From Leptospira sp. (GTDB lineage: Bacteria > Spirochaetota > Leptospiria > Leptospirales > Leptospiraceae), in the NCBI GenBank assembly GCA_027533185.1, contig JAPZTS010000022.1:1-36423 (forward strand): a stretch of DNA of 36,423 bases, in the 5' to 3' direction. A model generated the notes under the pieces. The model searched no databases. It was not told where the DNA came from and saw nothing but the letters and a program-made list of their open reading frames with translations. Positions 26,001-34,654 of this stretch are shown here, one piece after another. The position numbers and the translations under genes are program-made. The stretch's first letter is position 1. The number at the start of each line of letters is the position of its first letter.

Positions 26001-26774
26001 ATGAAAGCGGAAGCCATTTTTTTTGGACATGGCAGTCCTATGAATGCCATTACTGACAATGAATTCGCGAAGGAATGGAAGAGAATCGGTAAATCACTAA
26101 CCAAACCCAAGGCTATCCTTTGTATTTCTGCTCACTACGAAACGAACGGAACGTATATCACGGCGAACGAACACCCGCCCACCATACATGATTTTGGTGG
26201 ATTTCCAAAAGAATTATTTGCAGTCCAATACCCCGCACCCGGTGATCCAAAGCTAGTGAACACTATCCTGGAAAGAATACCTGAGATCTACGCAGATTTA
26301 GAATGGGGTCTCGATCACGGAACTTGGAGTGTCCTAAGACATGTTTTTCCCTATGCTGATATTCCCATCTTACAACTCAGCCTAGATCGAAACAAATCTC
26401 CAAAAGAACATTTTGAATTTGCCAAATCGCTAGGATACCTACGTGACGAAGGAGTGTTAATTGTCGGTAGTGGAAATTTGGTTCATAACCTTCGTTTGGT
26501 AGCATGGGATAAAATGAATGAACCAGAGTTTTTTTATGATTGGGCAGAAGATGCAAACAAAACTTTAAAAGAATGGATCTTGTCAGAAAATATAAAGTTT
26601 CTCTCGGAACCTTTCTCTCATGGCGATAGTTTAAAAAAAGCGATTCCTACCTTGGAGCATTTTTTACCAGCCCTCTATATTCTCGGCGTAAAGACTCCGG
26701 CAGACAGCATTCAGTTTTTCAATGACAAACCAGTGATGGGATCCCTTTCTATGACTTCTTTTCGGGTGAACTAA
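26001..26774 (+). CDS. Class III extradiol ring-opening dioxygenase (YgiD/DODA-like)
   Basis: The 257-residue enzyme matches the 4,5-DOPA-extradiol-dioxygenase/YgiD type of LigB fold. FFGHGSPMN gives the first metal His, AHYETNG the second and WGLDHGTWSVL the catalytic block, with VGSGNLVHNL near residue 160 and the C-terminal motif GSLSMTSF. It would open catechol rings with a divalent metal. It forms the third gene of the BFD-RibD-like operon, 4 bases after the RibD-like stop. The physiological substrate is unknown, and no aromatic catabolic genes flank it. Confidence 0.9.
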   Translation: MKAEAIFFGHGSPMNAITDNEFAKEWKRIGKSLTKPKAILCISAHYETNGTYITANEHPPTIHDFGGFPKELFAVQYPAPGDPKLVNTILERIPEIYADLEWGLDHGTWSVLRHVFPYADIPILQLSLDRNKSPKEHFEFAKSLGYLRDEGVLIVGSGNLVHNLRLVAWDKMNEPEFFYDWAEDANKTLKEWILSENIKFLSEPFSHGDSLKKAIPTLEHFLPALYILGVKTPADSIQFFNDKPVMGSLSMTSFRVN

Positions 26775-26783
26775 CTCATAATC

Positions 26784-26801
26784 TAGTTTAATATTAAACT
26801 A
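26784..26801 (+). promoter_or_regulatory. Perfect 18-bp palindrome, operator copy 1 upstream of DoxX gene
   Basis: TAGTTTAATATTAAACTA is an exact 18-bp palindrome ending 5 bases before a perfect -35 TTGACA (26807-26812). A related copy lies at 26830-26847. The form and size fit a dimeric MarR- or TetR-type repressor; no regulator gene is adjacent. Confidence 0.7.
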
Positions 26802-26806
26802 TTTTC

Positions 26807-26847
26807 TTGACAAGATTCTATATGTAATTTAGTTTGATATTAAATTA
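26807..26847 (+). promoter_or_regulatory. DoxX promoter with operator copy 2
   Basis: The -35 TTGACA (26807-26812) is followed at 17 bases by TAGTTT, a weak -10. That hexamer opens the second operator copy TAGTTTGATATTAAATTA (26830-26847), which has 7 of 9 dyad matches and 16 of 18 identities to copy 1. Copy centres are 46 bp apart. Binding would cover the -10 and flank the -35, so repression is likely. An alternative -10 within the AT-rich spacer cannot be excluded. Confidence 0.6.
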
Positions 26848-26867
26848 CTTAGCAATAAGAGGATTCG

Positions 26868-27302
26868 ATGTTTTACAAACTATTAGCAACAAACAAAGAT
26901 ATTACACTAACCATTCTCCGAGTGACCCTCGGTGTTGTCATTTTCCCTCACGGTGCCCAAAAAGCGATGGGAGCTTTCGGTGGATACGGATTCGAAGGAA
27001 CCATGGGTTGGTTTACAGGACAGATGGGAATCCCTTATTTTTTTGCCCTGCTTGCAATTGCCGCAGAATTTTTAGGATCGATCGGACTTATTCTTGGTCT
27101 CTTCACTAGAGTTGCTGCCTTTGGAATTTTTTCTACTATGCTCGTTGCAACCGTACTTGTTCACCTTCCAAATGGATTCTTTGCAGACAAAGGAGGATAT
27201 GAATTCCACATCCTAACTTTTGGTCTTGCAATCCCACTTATCTTAAAAGGTGCTGGTTCCTTTTCCATTGATGATGCGATCGCTCATAAATTAGAAAAAT
27301 AA
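26868..27302 (+). CDS. DoxX family membrane protein
   Basis: The 144-residue protein has four membrane segments. It carries the DoxX signs LRVTLGVVIFPHGAQKAMGAFGG, FALLAIAAEFLGSIGLILGL and TRVAAFG. The family consists of small quinone-associated or redox-linked membrane proteins of poorly defined activity, often induced by electrophiles or oxidants. AAGAGGA precedes the ATG by 5 bases. It is a single-gene unit bounded by its own operator and a terminator. The twin palindrome upstream suggests induction by a MarR-like sensor elsewhere in the genome. Confidence 0.9.
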   Translation: MFYKLLATNKDITLTILRVTLGVVIFPHGAQKAMGAFGGYGFEGTMGWFTGQMGIPYFFALLAIAAEFLGSIGLILGLFTRVAAFGIFSTMLVATVLVHLPNGFFADKGGYEFHILTFGLAIPLILKGAGSFSIDDAIAHKLEK

Positions 27303-27330
27303 ACCAAACATCTTTTTATTCATTATTAGT

Positions 27331-27365
27331 GGAAGGAGGATACTGTTCCTCCTTTCTTGTTTTTG
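27331..27365 (+). terminator. Rho-independent terminator after DoxX
   Basis: GGAAGGAGGA (27331-27340) pairs with TCCTCCTTTC (27347-27356) over a 6-base loop with one mismatch near the base, followed by TTGTTTTTG. It is 28 bases past the DoxX stop. Confidence 0.8.
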
Positions 27366-27447
27366 AGGCGATTCGCAATCTAATAGTGTTCGCCATTATT
27401 TTGCCTTTCTGATTTTCTGTTCCTACCATTCAAATTCGGAGATCAGG

Positions 27448-28506
27448 ATGAAATCCATTTCAATTTCAGAAATACAGAAACTCATTCCAGAAGGTAACAT
27501 TCTAAACGGAGAACTTATAACAAACATTAGTTTTACTGGTGTATCTTCCCTTTCAACGTCAAAAAATACAGATATCTCCTTTGTTGCATCCAAAGCTTTT
27601 GTCAACGATGCAAAAGCCTCGGCTTCATCACTACTTATAGTGACTGCAGAGGTTGCAGAATCAATTCCAGGTAAGGCTCTTATTGTAGTGCCCAAGGTGG
27701 AAATCTCTTTTGCCAAGATCGTAAAACAATTTTTTCCAGATCGAATACCCACAGGATTTCGATCTCCTCATGCAGTGGTAGACGCAACTGCAAAAATAGG
27801 TGAAGGTACAGATATAGGACATTTTGTAACAATCGGAAAAAATACAAACATCGGTAACAACTGTATTATAGAAGATGGAGTAAAAATTGGAGACAATGTC
27901 CAAATTGGAGACAACTCACATATTGGACCGAATTGTGTATTTTTTTCAGACATCAGCATTGGAAAACGATTTAGAGTCTACGCAAACTCTACGTTTGGTG
28001 GAGATGGATTTGGATTTGTTTTTGCGGACGGCAAACACAATAAAATTCCTCAAGTGGGTAGAGTAATTATTGGTGATGATGTAGAATTTGGAGCCAATTG
28101 TACCATTGATCGCGGAGCCTTAATCGATACAGTAGTAGGCAATGGATGTAAATTTGACAATATGGTTCATATAGCACACAATTGCCAGTTAGGTGAAAAT
28201 GTTGTGATTGCAGGTCAGTCGGGTCTTGCAGGTAGTGTGACACTTGGAAATAACGTACTTATCGGTGGCGCTTGCGCAATTAGCGACCACTTAACATTAG
28301 TTGACGGAACCATTATCGCGGGTGGAAGTAGCCTTCGGACTTCCCCAAAGACAAAAGATGTTTATATTGGATGGGATTTGGGATTAACCTTTCCAGAATT
28401 TCAAAAGTACCGAGTCAACATCAAAAATATAGTAAATCTCAACAAATGGTTAAAACGCATTGAAGGTCTGGAGAAAAAAGTAGGCATCGAGTCGAAAGAA
28501 AATTAA
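27448..28506 (+). CDS. lpxD: UDP-3-O-acylglucosamine N-acyltransferase
   Basis: Third step of lipid A synthesis: transfers a hydroxyacyl chain from ACP to the 2-amino group of UDP-3-O-acyl-glucosamine in the cytoplasm. At 352 residues it has the N-terminal uridine-binding domain (residues 1-100), a left-handed beta-helix of IG-x-x-x-x-I hexapeptides (112-280) and the catalytic [12 protein letters not shown], His244 being the equivalent of the E. coli catalytic histidine. GGDGFGFVF is conserved. GGAGATCAGG precedes the ATG. It is not next to fabZ, lpxA or lpxB but is followed without a gap by an exosortase gene. It may be one of two LpxD paralogues; this cannot be told from one window. Confidence 0.95.
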   Translation: MKSISISEIQKLIPEGNILNGELITNISFTGVSSLSTSKNTDISFVASKAFVNDAKASASSLLIVTAEVAESIPGKALIVVPKVEISFAKIVKQFFPDRIPTGFRSPHAVVDATAKIGEGTDIGHFVTIGKNTNIGNNCIIEDGVKIGDNVQIGDNSHIGPNCVFFSDISIGKRFRVYANSTFGGDGFGFVFADGKHNKIPQVGRVIIGDDVEFGANCTIDRGALIDTVVGNGCKFDNMVHIAHNCQLGENVVIAGQSGLAGSVTLGNNVLIGGACAISDHLTLVDGTIIAGGSSLRTSPKTKDVYIGWDLGLTFPEFQKYRVNIKNIVNLNKWLKRIEGLEKKVGIESKEN

Positions 28507-29043
28507 GTGAAACCTCAAATCAAAAGTCCCGCTACTCTTGTAACTGCGGGACTCATTTTTGTTGGCTGTAAACTCTATTTCCCCTTAGCAAACTTTGCTT
28601 TTTTTACGTTTCTCTTATGGCCCGTTGCTCAGATAACCGGCACAGTTATAGGTTTACCCATGGATTATTTACCTGGAACCGGTTACTATTTTTCAAATTA
28701 TAATGTACTCATAGACAAAAGTTGCTCAGGATATAATTTTTTACTTCTGAGTTTTATGATTTTTGTTTTTTTCTTAACTCTTAAACTCAAAACTAGGATA
28801 CCAGCTTTTTGGACGATTTCAATTTCGCTGTTTTTATCTTATGTTCTTACTCTACTCGCCAATACATCCCGCATTTTAATATCCATGTTGTTCACAAAAA
28901 ACTCATTTTTTTTTGAATGGGTAGATTCTCGTATTCTACATGAATCTATTGGAGTTTTTTGTTTTTTGAGTTTTGTGATCGTTGCTACTCTAATTTTAGA
29001 TAATTTTCTTTCAGGAAGTCAAAAGAATGTTGAAACTACGTAA
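28507..29043 (+). CDS. xrtK: Exosortase K
   Basis: A small (178-residue) integral-membrane transpeptidase of the exosortase/archaeosortase family. The catalytic trio is visible: Cys73 in IDKSCSGYNF, Arg122 in ANTSRI and His145 in LHESIG, each at the end of a membrane segment. Exosortases cut C-terminal sorting tails on the outer face of the inner membrane. The short length and the neighbour, an MSEP-tailed protein, point to the dedicated XrtK subtype. The GTG start directly follows the lpxD stop TAA with no gap, and the end overlaps the target gene by 17 bases, so all three are coupled. Confidence 0.92.
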   Translation: MKPQIKSPATLVTAGLIFVGCKLYFPLANFAFFTFLLWPVAQITGTVIGLPMDYLPGTGYYFSNYNVLIDKSCSGYNFLLLSFMIFVFFLTLKLKTRIPAFWTISISLFLSYVLTLLANTSRILISMLFTKNSFFFEWVDSRILHESIGVFCFLSFVIVATLILDNFLSGSQKNVETT

Positions 29044-31819
29044 TCCGAAATGGCTTTTTTTTACTAACTCAATACCCATTTTGATTCTTATCGCGATATC
29101 TTTTGGACAGTTCCAAGTTTTTAAATCCTTACTGGATGAAACTCAATACAAAACTTGGATTTATTTTTTATCGGGTCTTACTAGTTTGTTGATTTTCAAC
29201 TTTGTTTACGCTTTGTTCCTAAATTGGAAAAACAAATCAGTTCCCATTTGGTTTGTATGCTTCACCATTCTATCACATATTTTATTTTTGTATCTATTTG
29301 GATACCACATGCATCAGATTCTTCCAAGAAGTATACCTCCTTGGATGGTTTCAGATAATATAGGTGCCTTAGTCTTCGGTTTTTTAATGCCAACTATTGG
29401 ACACGCCTTATTCCTCTTAGTCGCCGAATTTACATCCCCCGAAAAACATACAAAACCTTGGCGGAGTTTTTTATATACAATAGCAATACCAATACTCGGA
29501 TACATTTTTACCCAACTCATTTTTCCAATATGGAAACCCCAGAACGATCAATTTCTTGCTCACGTGATTGTTGTAACAGCGATATTGTTTACATTGATCT
29601 TTTTATTTTTTTTAATAAGATTCATCTACATTCTGTCACAAAATTCTACTATTTCATTTAGAAAATATGAACTGATTTGGAAACTCCCTATTGCGATCCT
29701 GTTCCCACTTGCTGGTCTTGCTTTAAACAACGGACTAATCTTTGATTATTTTTATAAAGGTGAAGGAGTATTTGGAAATTTTCAAAACATTTGGTTTTAT
29801 ATATTAGCATTCATTAATGGTTTACTTTTATGTTTTCCAAACAGCAAACTTAAAAATTTCCATATTTGGCTATTCTTCCTAAGGTCCTTAACTTTTGCAT
29901 ATACTCTATATTTTTTCTTAGTTTTTCTGCCTTATCTTCCGCTTTCGATATTCGCAATTATTGTGTTCGGAGTCGGTTTTTTAATGTTAACACCTCTTTT
30001 GTTATTTGTAATCCATATCAATCAATTGCAAATAGATTATGAGGGTTTGAAAAAAACTTATTCACAGGTAAAACTAACTGTATTATTTTCGATAGCTTTT
30101 TTAACGATTCCTTCCATCATAACGGTTCAAAATTTATTTCATAGGCAAACGTTACACACAGCCTTAGAATACCTCAATCATCCAGACTATTCTAAAAAAT
30201 ATGATCCGAGTATACCATCTCTGAGAAATACTTTAGATGCAGTTGTACTTCACCGTAAAGATTCAAGAAATTCGATCTTTAACGTACATACACCCTTTCT
30301 TACGGCTTACTTTCAATGGATCGTTTTAGATAACCTCACCCTTTCAAATCAAAACCTTAACCTATTGAGTCAGATTTATTTGAATAAGAATATCGTATCT
30401 GAGAGGCCATTTAGAGATAGTTCAACAGATGTTAAAATAACCAAATTAAATCAATCTAGTAAGTTTGATGAAAGACAAGGATTTTGGAAAAGTCAAATCG
30501 ATCTAGAAATAACAAACCAAACGAACAATCCCTTAGCTGAGTATATTACAAGTTTTGAGCTACCGACAGGAGCTTGGATTACTGACTACTACCTCTATGT
30601 AAACGGAAAAAAGGAACAAGGTATATTAGCTGAGAAAAAATCAGCTCTCTGGGTGTATTCTAATATTCTGAATGAGAATAGAGATCCCGGCATTCTATAC
30701 TACCAAACTGGAAATAAAATTATTTTTCGAGTGTTTCCTTTTGCAAAGAAGGAAATTAGAAAAACTGGATTTGAATTGATACATAGAGAAAATTTAAAAT
30801 TTCAGTTAGAAGGAAATTCTATTCAACTTGGGAAACCAATCCCAAACCAAATTTTACAACTTGAAACAGAAAATTTTATCTACGTATCCAAAGAAAAAAA
30901 ACGAACTTTAAACAAAGTCTATCGGATACCGAACTTTCATTTTTTAGTTGATACCTCCGAAGGCAAAAAAGAACTTAAAGAACCTTACAAAAAAAGATTA
31001 AGTATTTTAAAGAAGGAATATCCTTCTTTATTCAAAAATGCTAAAATTAGTTTTGTAAATAGCCAAATAAAGACGATTCCGTTTTCCGAGAATTGGGAGA
31101 ATGATTTTTTAACTAGTTCATTTGAAGGTGGTTTTTTTCTTGGAAGAGGCATTGAAACAGCCTTAATTCATTCCTTTCAAACTAAAAACTATGAAGTGTT
31201 GGTTTCCATCACAGACAACCCAACCAACTCCATTTTTTCAAAAGACCTTGCCGATTGGGAGTTTCTGTTTCCGGAGAGTTCCATTTTTTACTTTTTAAAT
31301 GAAGATGGCCAGCTCATCGTACATTCCCTGAAAAACAATCCAAAAGCACCGACGATAAAATCAAAAAAACCTATTCTTTCCTTGCCGGTATTGGAATACC
31401 CAATGCAGGATCAGACAATTCAGTATATATCAGTTACTGAGGAGCCATCCATCATCCTAAAACAAGATAACTTTAGCCTAACAAAAGAAAATGAATCAGG
31501 AAATCAATGGTTAATAGCAATTTATCTCCAGGCAAAGTGGAATACTCTTTTACTACACCCAGAAACTACAAAAGAAAATTGGATACCAATGATCCAAAAA
31601 AGTTTTTCTTCAAAAGTAATGATTCCGTATACATCCTATTTGGTGGTAGAAAATGAAGCACAAAAGGCAGCTCTGAAGAAAAAACAAGAAGAAATTTTAA
31701 ATAGCAACAAGTCATTAGATCCTGGGAATACCGCACAAAGGATGAGTGAACCTAATATAATGTTTATCCTTCTTTTATTTGGTCCTTTTCTTTGGAATCG
31801 TTTGCGTAGAAAAAACTAA
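29027..31819 (+). CDS. MSEP-CTERM protein, target of exosortase K, with VIT-like domain
   Basis: This 930-residue protein has about ten membrane segments in its first 370 residues. An extracytoplasmic part follows, with a VIT-like domain at about 485-590 (LAEYITSFELPTGAWITDYY, then YVNGKKEQGILAEKKSALWV) and a possible vWA-like region near 700. It ends with MSEPNIMFILLLFGPFLW and a short basic tail. That is the MSEP motif, hydrophobic helix and basic end of a sorting signal, starting at residue 906. It should be cut by XrtK near MSEP. Both termini of the mature protein would stay membrane-associated, an odd topology for a sorted protein. GGAAG lies 8 bases before ATG 29027. Its role is unknown. 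Confidence 0.9.
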   Translation: MLKLRNPKWLFFTNSIPILILIAISFGQFQVFKSLLDETQYKTWIYFLSGLTSLLIFNFVYALFLNWKNKSVPIWFVCFTILSHILFLYLFGYHMHQILPRSIPPWMVSDNIGALVFGFLMPTIGHALFLLVAEFTSPEKHTKPWRSFLYTIAIPILGYIFTQLIFPIWKPQNDQFLAHVIVVTAILFTLIFLFFLIRFIYILSQNSTISFRKYELIWKLPIAILFPLAGLALNNGLIFDYFYKGEGVFGNFQNIWFYILAFINGLLLCFPNSKLKNFHIWLFFLRSLTFAYTLYFFLVFLPYLPLSIFAIIVFGVGFLMLTPLLLFVIHINQLQIDYEGLKKTYSQVKLTVLFSIAFLTIPSIITVQNLFHRQTLHTALEYLNHPDYSKKYDPSIPSLRNTLDAVVLHRKDSRNSIFNVHTPFLTAYFQWIVLDNLTLSNQNLNLLSQIYLNKNIVSERPFRDSSTDVKITKLNQSSKFDERQGFWKSQIDLEITNQTNNPLAEYITSFELPTGAWITDYYLYVNGKKEQGILAEKKSALWVYSNILNENRDPGILYYQTGNKIIFRVFPFAKKEIRKTGFELIHRENLKFQLEGNSIQLGKPIPNQILQLETENFIYVSKEKKRTLNKVYRIPNFHFLVDTSEGKKELKEPYKKRLSILKKEYPSLFKNAKISFVNSQIKTIPFSENWENDFLTSSFEGGFFLGRGIETALIHSFQTKNYEVLVSITDNPTNSIFSKDLADWEFLFPESSIFYFLNEDGQLIVHSLKNNPKAPTIKSKKPILSLPVLEYPMQDQTIQYISVTEEPSIILKQDNFSLTKENESGNQWLIAIYLQAKWNTLLLHPETTKENWIPMIQKSFSSKVMIPYTSYLVVENEAQKAALKKKQEEILNSNKSLDPGNTAQRMSEPNIMFILLLFGPFLWNRLRRKN

Positions 31820-32220
31820 GACTGAATTGAATCTAAATAAAGTTTTACTTTTTCATGAACCATAGGAATGATATCAGGCGAAGGAAAAGGTATAACGTTT
31901 CCTTCGATATCCATCCAGGTCAGATCCCCGGTTGATGTTTTACCTACACTAAGATAAAAAATGGGAGGGGGGAGTTTTTTACTTCCAACTAACGTAATTA
32001 GGCGAAGTGTAATAGAACCTAACTCAGAAACAACCCATTCAAAAGGGTGGTCCTGAATTTTCACCTCAAATCGGACTGGAAATTCAATCGATCTTAAAAC
32101 CGATGGTTCGATCTCATATAGCGGAGGGAATTGAGTTTGGAGCCAATCCAAAGCCGGTTTGGATAATTCTTGTACTTTTTGAATCTCATCTAAGGAAATT
32201 TGCGGTTTTTGTGGATTCAT
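31816..32220 (-). CDS. Hypothetical protein, 134 residues
   Basis: The start ATG at 32220 is 2 bases after the mazG stop, so it is the second gene of the mazG operon. The soluble product has a proline-rich middle (LPPPIFYLSVGK) and alternating beta-like strands, with no signal peptide, cysteines or known motif. Its stop codon overlaps the stop of the convergent MSEP-CTERM gene by 4 bases (31816-31819). I do not recognise the family. Confidence 0.75.
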   Translation of the reverse strand: MNPQKPQISLDEIQKVQELSKPALDWLQTQFPPLYEIEPSVLRSIEFPVRFEVKIQDHPFEWVVSELGSITLRLITLVGSKKLPPPIFYLSVGKTSTGDLTWMDIEGNVIPFPSPDIIPMVHEKVKLYLDSIQS

Positions 32221-32222
32221 AA

Positions 32223-33080
32223 TTAATTTTTAACTTCCAATTTGATTTTCTTTTTTGCTTTCTCCCAATAGATATCCAATTCTTCTAAACTCTGGTCAAT
32301 GATTTGTTTTCCATCTGAGTTCACCATTTCTTCTAAGATACTGAATCGCCTTTCAAACTTTTGATTGGCCTTTCGCAAACAGGTTTCGGGATCTATAGAT
32401 AATTTTTGGGAAAGGTTTATCAAAAGAAAGAATAGATCACCTAATTCGTCTTCTGTTCTCTCATCATACTCAGCTTTTCTATTTGAAATGGAATTCGTTT
32501 TGGTCAATTCAACTTCTAATTCAAGAATTTCCTCTTTAAACTTTTTGAAAACTCCTTCGATCGTTGGCCAATTAAATCCTTGTTTGGCGACTTTTTTCTG
32601 AATTTTTTCAGATCTCTGGATTGCAGGTAAAGCCATGGGAATTCCATCTAGAATACTGGACTTTGAATACGTAGCTTTAGTTCCCAACTTGATTTCTCTT
32701 TCTTTGGCTTTGAGTTCATCCCATTGGTTTATTACCTCCTCACCCGAAGTCAAATTGGTCTCACCATAAACATGCGGGTGCCGAAACACAAGTTTGTCAA
32801 AAATCCCTTGGACAACATCATCCCAGCGAAAAGCCCCTCGTTCCTCGGCTAGCTGGCAATGGAAAACTATTTGGAATAACAAATCACCCAACTCCTCTTT
32901 GAAATGGGAATCATCCCCTGCCTCAATTGTGTCCACGACTTCGTAGGTCTCCTCGAGTAGATGTGGAATGACAGAGGTATGAGTTTGCTCCTGATCCCAA
33001 GGGCAACCTCCTTCTCCTCTTAAATCGGAGGCAAGTTTCAGGAGATTTTGAATGGGGGATGGAAAATTTGGTGGGTTCAC
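32223..33080 (-). CDS. mazG: Nucleoside triphosphate pyrophosphohydrolase
   Basis: Hydrolyses nucleoside triphosphates to monophosphates and pyrophosphate, cleaning the pool or lowering ppGpp-linked stress. The 285-residue protein has two MazG domains. The first has GGCPWDQEQTH, LLEETYEVVD and EELGDLLFQIVFH (Glu43, Glu44, Glu62 and Asp66 forming the metal site). The second has DELGDLFFLLINL. The length is near E. coli MazG (263) plus a short linker. No mazEF genes are adjacent; it pairs with a small hypothetical gene. The upstream gap to the divergent membrane protein has a run of nine G on this strand. Confidence 0.95.
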   Translation of the reverse strand: MNPPNFPSPIQNLLKLASDLRGEGGCPWDQEQTHTSVIPHLLEETYEVVDTIEAGDDSHFKEELGDLLFQIVFHCQLAEERGAFRWDDVVQGIFDKLVFRHPHVYGETNLTSGEEVINQWDELKAKEREIKLGTKATYSKSSILDGIPMALPAIQRSEKIQKKVAKQGFNWPTIEGVFKKFKEEILELEVELTKTNSISNRKAEYDERTEDELGDLFFLLINLSQKLSIDPETCLRKANQKFERRFSILEEMVNSDGKQIIDQSLEELDIYWEKAKKKIKLEVKN

Positions 33081-33137
33081 AATTTGTTTTTTTCGAGGGA
33101 TGCCCGCAAGGCAAACTGAAATTTTCTCTTGCGAACT

Positions 33138-33146
33138 CCCCCCCCC
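33138..33146 (+). repeat. Homopolymeric C9 tract in a divergent gap
   Basis: Nine consecutive C sit 17 bases before the chosen ATG of the DUF6580 gene and 58 bases before the mazG start (read as G9 there). In a genome of this base composition such a run is rare. It also lies within an upstream extension of the DUF6580 frame, where slippage would shift the frame. Confidence 0.85.
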
Positions 33147-33163
33147 TTGGCAAGTCTATCCTT

Positions 33164-33694
33164 ATGTTCCAATCTCGTGCCTTCCTAGTGGTTTTTATGG
33201 TTCTTATCGCGGCTATCAGCCGAATCCTACCACACCCTCCGAACTTCACTCCTATTTTGGCAATTTCCCTTTTTTCTGGTGCCTTTATCTCCAGTCGAAG
33301 GATTGCGGTGTTGGTTCCAATTCTCGCGATGTTCCTTTCGGACCTATTTTTAGGATTCCACAATCTCATGCTCCTAATCTATGTTCTTATGGCGGGAACT
33401 GCTTACGTCGGTAGCCGATTGCAAAACTCAAAATCCAAAACTGCCATTGCGACGATCGTTGGTTCGATTATCTTTTTTGTTACTACCAATGTCGCTGTTT
33501 GGCTTACTTCAGGGATGTACACTCTTGACTGGAAAGGGCTAGTCACTTGTTTTACCTTAGCAATCCCTTTCTTCCAAAATTCAATAGCTGGTGACATTAT
33601 CTATACTTCGCTTCTTTTTGGAACTATGTCTTTCCTTGATAAAAAATTATCTGTGCCAAAACTGGATAAAGACTCTAAGTTAACCTCTGTTTAA
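33164..33694 (+). CDS. DUF6580 family membrane protein (ECF S-component-like)
   Basis: From ATG 33164 the 176-residue product has five to six membrane segments. It carries the family signs ISRILPHPPNFTPILAISLF and SDLFLGFHN, plus a C-terminal NSIAGDIIYTSLLFG. The family resembles substrate-binding subunits of ECF vitamin transporters; no energising EcfA/EcfT genes are nearby, so it may share them or act alone. The open frame reaches back to 33059, but the extension crosses the C9 tract, overlaps mazG and has no family counterpart; the chosen start lacks a clear ribosome site. The last 20 bases overlap the convergent ligase gene. Confidence 0.78.
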   Translation: MFQSRAFLVVFMVLIAAISRILPHPPNFTPILAISLFSGAFISSRRIAVLVPILAMFLSDLFLGFHNLMLLIYVLMAGTAYVGSRLQNSKSKTAIATIVGSIIFFVTTNVAVWLTSGMYTLDWKGLVTCFTLAIPFFQNSIAGDIIYTSLLFGTMSFLDKKLSVPKLDKDSKLTSV

Positions 33695-34643
33695 GCAGAT
33701 CTAACATACGCTCAGCCCTTTCTTCTGGGCTGAGTTTCAACTCACAAAGCTGATCTACTAATTTTAATCTCGGTAAGAGACCCATCAGATTGGCTATTTG
33801 AATTCCAAGCCCAGGTCTTGCATTCATCTCCAAAAGTATCGGCCCCCTTTTTTCATCTAACACAATATCTACGCCGAGATAACCTAAATTGGAAAGCTCG
33901 TAACACCGACATGCCATGTATAAAATTTGTTTCCAAAATGGCAAAACTAAACCGGCAAACTCCACTCCTGTATCGAGATGTTTCCAAATCCTTTTATCGT
34001 AGTGAACTGCGGAAGTCAGAGTACCAGATATTAAATCCACTCCAACACCAATAGCACCCTGGTGTAAATTCGCACGACCACCCGAATCCTTTGTGGGTAA
34101 CCGTAACATAGCCAGTATCGGGTAACCTAAATATACAATTACACGGACGTCTGGAATACCTTGGAAACTCATGTTTTGGAAAAAAGGATGGAGACTTAAT
34201 TTTTCTTGCAAGATCGCAGTATCAGAATTTCCATCCAACGAATATAGACCGGAAAGAATACCAGAGATATGATGCCGGATCTCTTTTTCAGAAAGTAATT
34301 TTCCCCCTGATTTTTCAAATGTTCGAATGCCAGATGAATTCTCATAACTATTTTGAATGACCAAAATTCCGTTTCCCATTCCACCGTTGGCAGGCTTTAT
34401 TACAAAGCTCTTACTTTCGTCTAACATTGAATAAAACTTTTTTACTTCTCCAAAAGCATCAATTTTACCAAAATGATTTGGCATTGGAACTGAATTTAAC
34501 TTGGCAAGTTCAAAGGTTTTCCATTTGTCATCAACCAAAGGGAAATATTTCCTAGGATTCTTTGGTAGAATAAACTCTCCTACTCTTTGATTGATACCTA
34601 ATATACCAAATTCTTTATACTTTCGAAATATAGAAATCATCAA
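33675..34643 (-). CDS. Alpha-L-glutamate ligase-like ATP-grasp protein
   Basis: The 322-residue protein is an ATP-grasp enzyme of the RimK-related branch that accompanies inactive-transglutaminase membrane proteins. ATP-binding VIKPANGGMGNGILVI (Lys83) is clear, then DVRVIVYLGYPILAMLRLPT and the Mg/ATP motif LEMNARPGLGIQIAN (271-285). Such enzymes join a carboxylate to an amine, typically an amino acid to a peptide or protein end; the substrate here is unknown. It starts 11 bases after the 7TM protein stop and is the last of three genes. An alternative Met follows immediately (34640). The 3' end overlaps the DUF6580 gene by 20 bases. Confidence 0.9.
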   Translation of the reverse strand: MMISIFRKYKEFGILGINQRVGEFILPKNPRKYFPLVDDKWKTFELAKLNSVPMPNHFGKIDAFGEVKKFYSMLDESKSFVIKPANGGMGNGILVIQNSYENSSGIRTFEKSGGKLLSEKEIRHHISGILSGLYSLDGNSDTAILQEKLSLHPFFQNMSFQGIPDVRVIVYLGYPILAMLRLPTKDSGGRANLHQGAIGVGVDLISGTLTSAVHYDKRIWKHLDTGVEFAGLVLPFWKQILYMACRCYELSNLGYLGVDIVLDEKRGPILLEMNARPGLGIQIANLMGLLPRLKLVDQLCELKLSPEERAERMLDLLKQRLT

Positions 34644-34654
34644 ACTTGATTAAT

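Noticed and set aside
32923..33414. 148- and 120-residue frames around the mazG start
   Set aside because: Both are alternate frames of mazG and the DUF6580 gene, rich in R, C and P as expected for shadows.
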